DNA of 8,154 bases, from the NCBI GenBank assembly GCA_026387805.1, contig JAPLKY010000264.1, positions 1 through 8,154 on the forward strand. The letters are read 5' to 3'. The translations under genes and the position numbers were made by a program. Below are positions 6,853-8,154 of this stretch, one piece after another (position 1 is the first letter of the stretch; each line of letters begins with the position of its first letter). This DNA comes from Candidatus Krumholzibacteriia bacterium (GTDB lineage: Bacteria > Krumholzibacteriota > Krumholzibacteriia > Krumholzibacteriales > Krumholzibacteriaceae). The notes under the pieces are model-generated. The model did not search any database. It saw only the letters and a list, made by a program, of their open reading frames with translations, and was not told the origin of the DNA.

Positions 6853-7275
6853 ATGTCGAGTTTCATAAAGTTCTCCGAGGCCGTTTCCCTCGCGTTCCAT
6901 ACGGCGGCCTACCTCGCGCGGCATCCCGAACGGCTCGTCTCGAGCCGCGAGATCGCGCGCTCGCTCGGAGCTTCGGAGAACCACCTCTCCAAGGTTCTCC
7001 AGAGGCTCGCGCGCAGCGGTATCGTGCATTCGACGCGGGGCCCGAACGGCGGGTTCAGGCTTCGGTCCCCCTGGGAGAAGATGAAGCTCGTCGAGATCTA
7101 CGAAGCCATCGAGGGGCCGCTCGCGCCGGGACGCTGCCTGCTCGCGCTCCCCGTCTGCAAGGGCAACCGCTGCTCTCTCGGCGCGGTCCTTCACAAGACC
7201 GATGAAGCGGTGAGAAAATGCCTCACGGGCACGACGCTGGCGGAACTCACGAGGAGCTTTCGCCCCGAAGCCTGA
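6853..7275 (+). CDS. Rrf2-family transcriptional regulator, probable Fe-S sensor
   Basis: A 140-residue winged helix-turn-helix regulator. The N-terminus (FIKFSEAVSLAFHTAAYLA) and DNA-binding region are typical of Rrf2 proteins: REIARSLGASENHLSKVLQRL (32-52) includes the recognition helix, and TRGPNGGFRL (61-70) is the wing. Three cysteines C95, C102 and C107 sit where IscR and NsrR bind an iron-sulfur cluster, but with C-x6-C-x4-C spacing, unlike IscR's C-x5-C-x5-C. A further Cys123 follows. A cluster would let the protein sense NO, O2 or iron status. ATG 6853 is preferred over an in-frame TTG at 6841 because GAGG (6843-6846) is well placed for the ATG. The gene lies 66 bases upstream of a flavodiiron gene with no terminator between, so control of NO/O2 detoxification and of itself is likely. 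Family is certain; the ligand is inferred. Confidence 0.93.
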   Translation: MSSFIKFSEAVSLAFHTAAYLARHPERLVSSREIARSLGASENHLSKVLQRLARSGIVHSTRGPNGGFRLRSPWEKMKLVEIYEAIEGPLAPGRCLLALPVCKGNRCSLGAVLHKTDEAVRKCLTGTTLAELTRSFRPEA

Positions 7276-7327
7276 TACGTTCGCGGAAACTTGAACATTG
7301 TGAGCGAAATCGAAAACCGGATAGCGC

Positions 7328-7333
7328 AGGAGG
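7328..7333 (+). promoter_or_regulatory. fprA ribosome-binding site
   Basis: AGGAGG, followed by TG, lies eight bases before the ATG at 7342. It decides the start against an in-frame GTG at 7300. Confidence 0.8.
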
Positions 7334-7341
7334 TGGGATCG

Positions 7342-8154
7342 ATGATCGTGAAGCTGAAAGACGGCGTGTACTGGGTCGGCGTCGTCGACTGGTCGTTGAG
7401 AACGTTCCATGGGCACGAGCTCAGCACCCATCGCGGCTCGACGTACAACGCCTACCTCATCAAGGACGAGAAGACCGTCCTCGTCGACACGGTCTGGGGG
7501 CCGTTCGCGGACGAGCTCATGGACAACATCCGCGAGCTCGTCGATCCGGCGAAGATCGACATCGTCGTCGCCAACCACGCCGAGACCGACCACTCGGGGG
7601 CGCTGCCCGTCGTCATGAGGCACGCGCCGAACGCCGAGCTCGTGGTATCCAAGCAGGGAGCGACGAGCATTCCCGGGCACTACCACGAGAACTGGAAGAT
7701 GAGAAAGGTGGGCACCGGGGACCGGATAAGCATCGGTGCGAACGAGCTCGTCTTCGTCGAGGCCCCGATGCTCCATTGGCCGGACAGCATGTTCACCTAC
7801 CTCACCGGGCACAACATCCTCATGTCGAACGACGCGTTCGGCCATCATTACGCCTCGGCGTTCCATTTCAACGACGAGGTGAACCGGGAAGAGCTCTACC
7901 ATGAGGCGCTCAAATACTACGCGAATATCCTCACGCCGTTCAGCGATCGCGTGATCAAGAAAATCGACGAGATCCTCGCGCTCAAGCTCCCCGTCGATAT
8001 GATCGCTCCGAGCCACGGGATCATCTGGCGCAAGGATCCGCTCCAGATCGTCACAAAGTACCGGGAATGGGCCGAGCAGAAACCGGAGCCGCGCGCCGTT
8101 ATCCTCTACGACACGATGTGGAACGGAACGCGGCAGATGGCCGAGGCGATCGGC
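7342..8154 (+). CDS. fprA: Flavodiiron protein (FprA-type O2/NO reductase), 3' end beyond window
   Basis: The first 271 residues of a cytoplasmic flavodiiron protein, which reduces O2 to water and/or NO to N2O in anaerobes. The metallo-beta-lactamase-like domain carries all seven expected di-iron ligands: H79, E81, D83 and H84 in NHAETDHSG, H145 in APMLHWPDSM, bridging D164 in MSNDAFG, and H225 in APSHG. From about residue 250 the flavodoxin domain begins (AVILYDTMWNGTRQMAEAIG), where YDTMWNGT is the FMN phosphate loop. The window then ends; a typical family member is about 400 residues, so about 130 are missing, and whether a rubredoxin or other C-terminal domain follows cannot be seen. Its electron donor, usually rubredoxin or F420H2, is not encoded in the visible part. 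The preference for O2 or NO cannot be read from these residues. It is probably co-transcribed with the Rrf2 regulator. Confidence 0.96.
   Translation, partial: MIVKLKDGVYWVGVVDWSLRTFHGHELSTHRGSTYNAYLIKDEKTVLVDTVWGPFADELMDNIRELVDPAKIDIVVANHAETDHSGALPVVMRHAPNAELVVSKQGATSIPGHYHENWKMRKVGTGDRISIGANELVFVEAPMLHWPDSMFTYLTGHNILMSNDAFGHHYASAFHFNDEVNREELYHEALKYYANILTPFSDRVIKKIDEILALKLPVDMIAPSHGIIWRKDPLQIVTKYREWAEQKPEPRAVILYDTMWNGTRQMAEAIG

Noticed and set aside
6705..6866. Longer dinB frame starting near 6866
   Set aside because: It would run across the rrf2 start, both promoters and the operator. Pol IV normally begins close to its DMD motif, and ATG 6704 has a near-perfect ribosome-binding site.
7281..7307. 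Possible hairpin between rrf2 and fprA
   Set aside because: Only a five-base stem (TTCGC/GCGAA) with a long loop and no T-run; not a credible terminator.
7300..7341. In-frame GTG start for the flavodiiron gene
   Set aside because: No good Shine-Dalgarno sequence precedes it. The ATG at 7342 has AGGAGG at the right distance and gives the usual N-terminus for the family.
6691..8016. Minus-strand frame opposite rrf2 and fprA
   Set aside because: It has no domain signature, and its plus-strand counterparts show complete catalytic and DNA-binding motifs.

Overview
The window comes from a GC-rich bacterium. Codon use leans strongly to GAG, CTC, ATC and GCG, start codons mostly have good Shine-Dalgarno sequences, and genes are tightly packed with overlapping stops and starts. 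No taxonomic marker is present. A flavodiiron protein next to an Rrf2-type regulator suggests an anaerobe or microaerophile that meets O2 or NO, but the phylum cannot be named from this sequence.

Layout: two divergent transcription units flank a 148-bp intergenic region (6705-6852). Leftward, on the minus strand, is a compact four-gene series: dinB (DNA polymerase IV, 6704-5472), a membrane protein resembling the ArsP_2 / putative manganese exporter family (5452-4427), a DHH-family phosphoesterase (4427-3441), and a very long exported TPR-CHAT protein (3444-1, C-terminus off the window). The last three genes are joined by TGATG and ATGA overlaps, so they are almost certainly one translationally coupled message. 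dinB lies 19 nt upstream of the exporter and may belong to the same transcript. Rightward, on the plus strand, are an Rrf2-family regulator with three cysteines (6853-7275) and a flavodiiron protein (7342-8154, cut by the window edge).

The intergenic region holds a sigma70-like promoter for rrf2 with a perfect CCGGTA-n6-TACCGG dyad over its -10 region, an extended -10 promoter for dinB, a second shorter dyad (CCGGA-n6-TCCGG), and a 12-bp palindrome over the dinB ribosome-binding region. No gene-free stretch exceeds 150 bases.

How the genes may work together: the rrf2-fprA pair reads as a self-regulated O2/NO detoxification unit. The leftward set combines lesion-bypass replication, probable metal export, a metal-dependent phosphoesterase and a putative secreted caspase-like protease. 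The coupling of exporter, DHH enzyme and TPR-CHAT protein is the least ordinary part of the window. No tRNA, rRNA, CRISPR array, insertion sequence or attachment site was seen.
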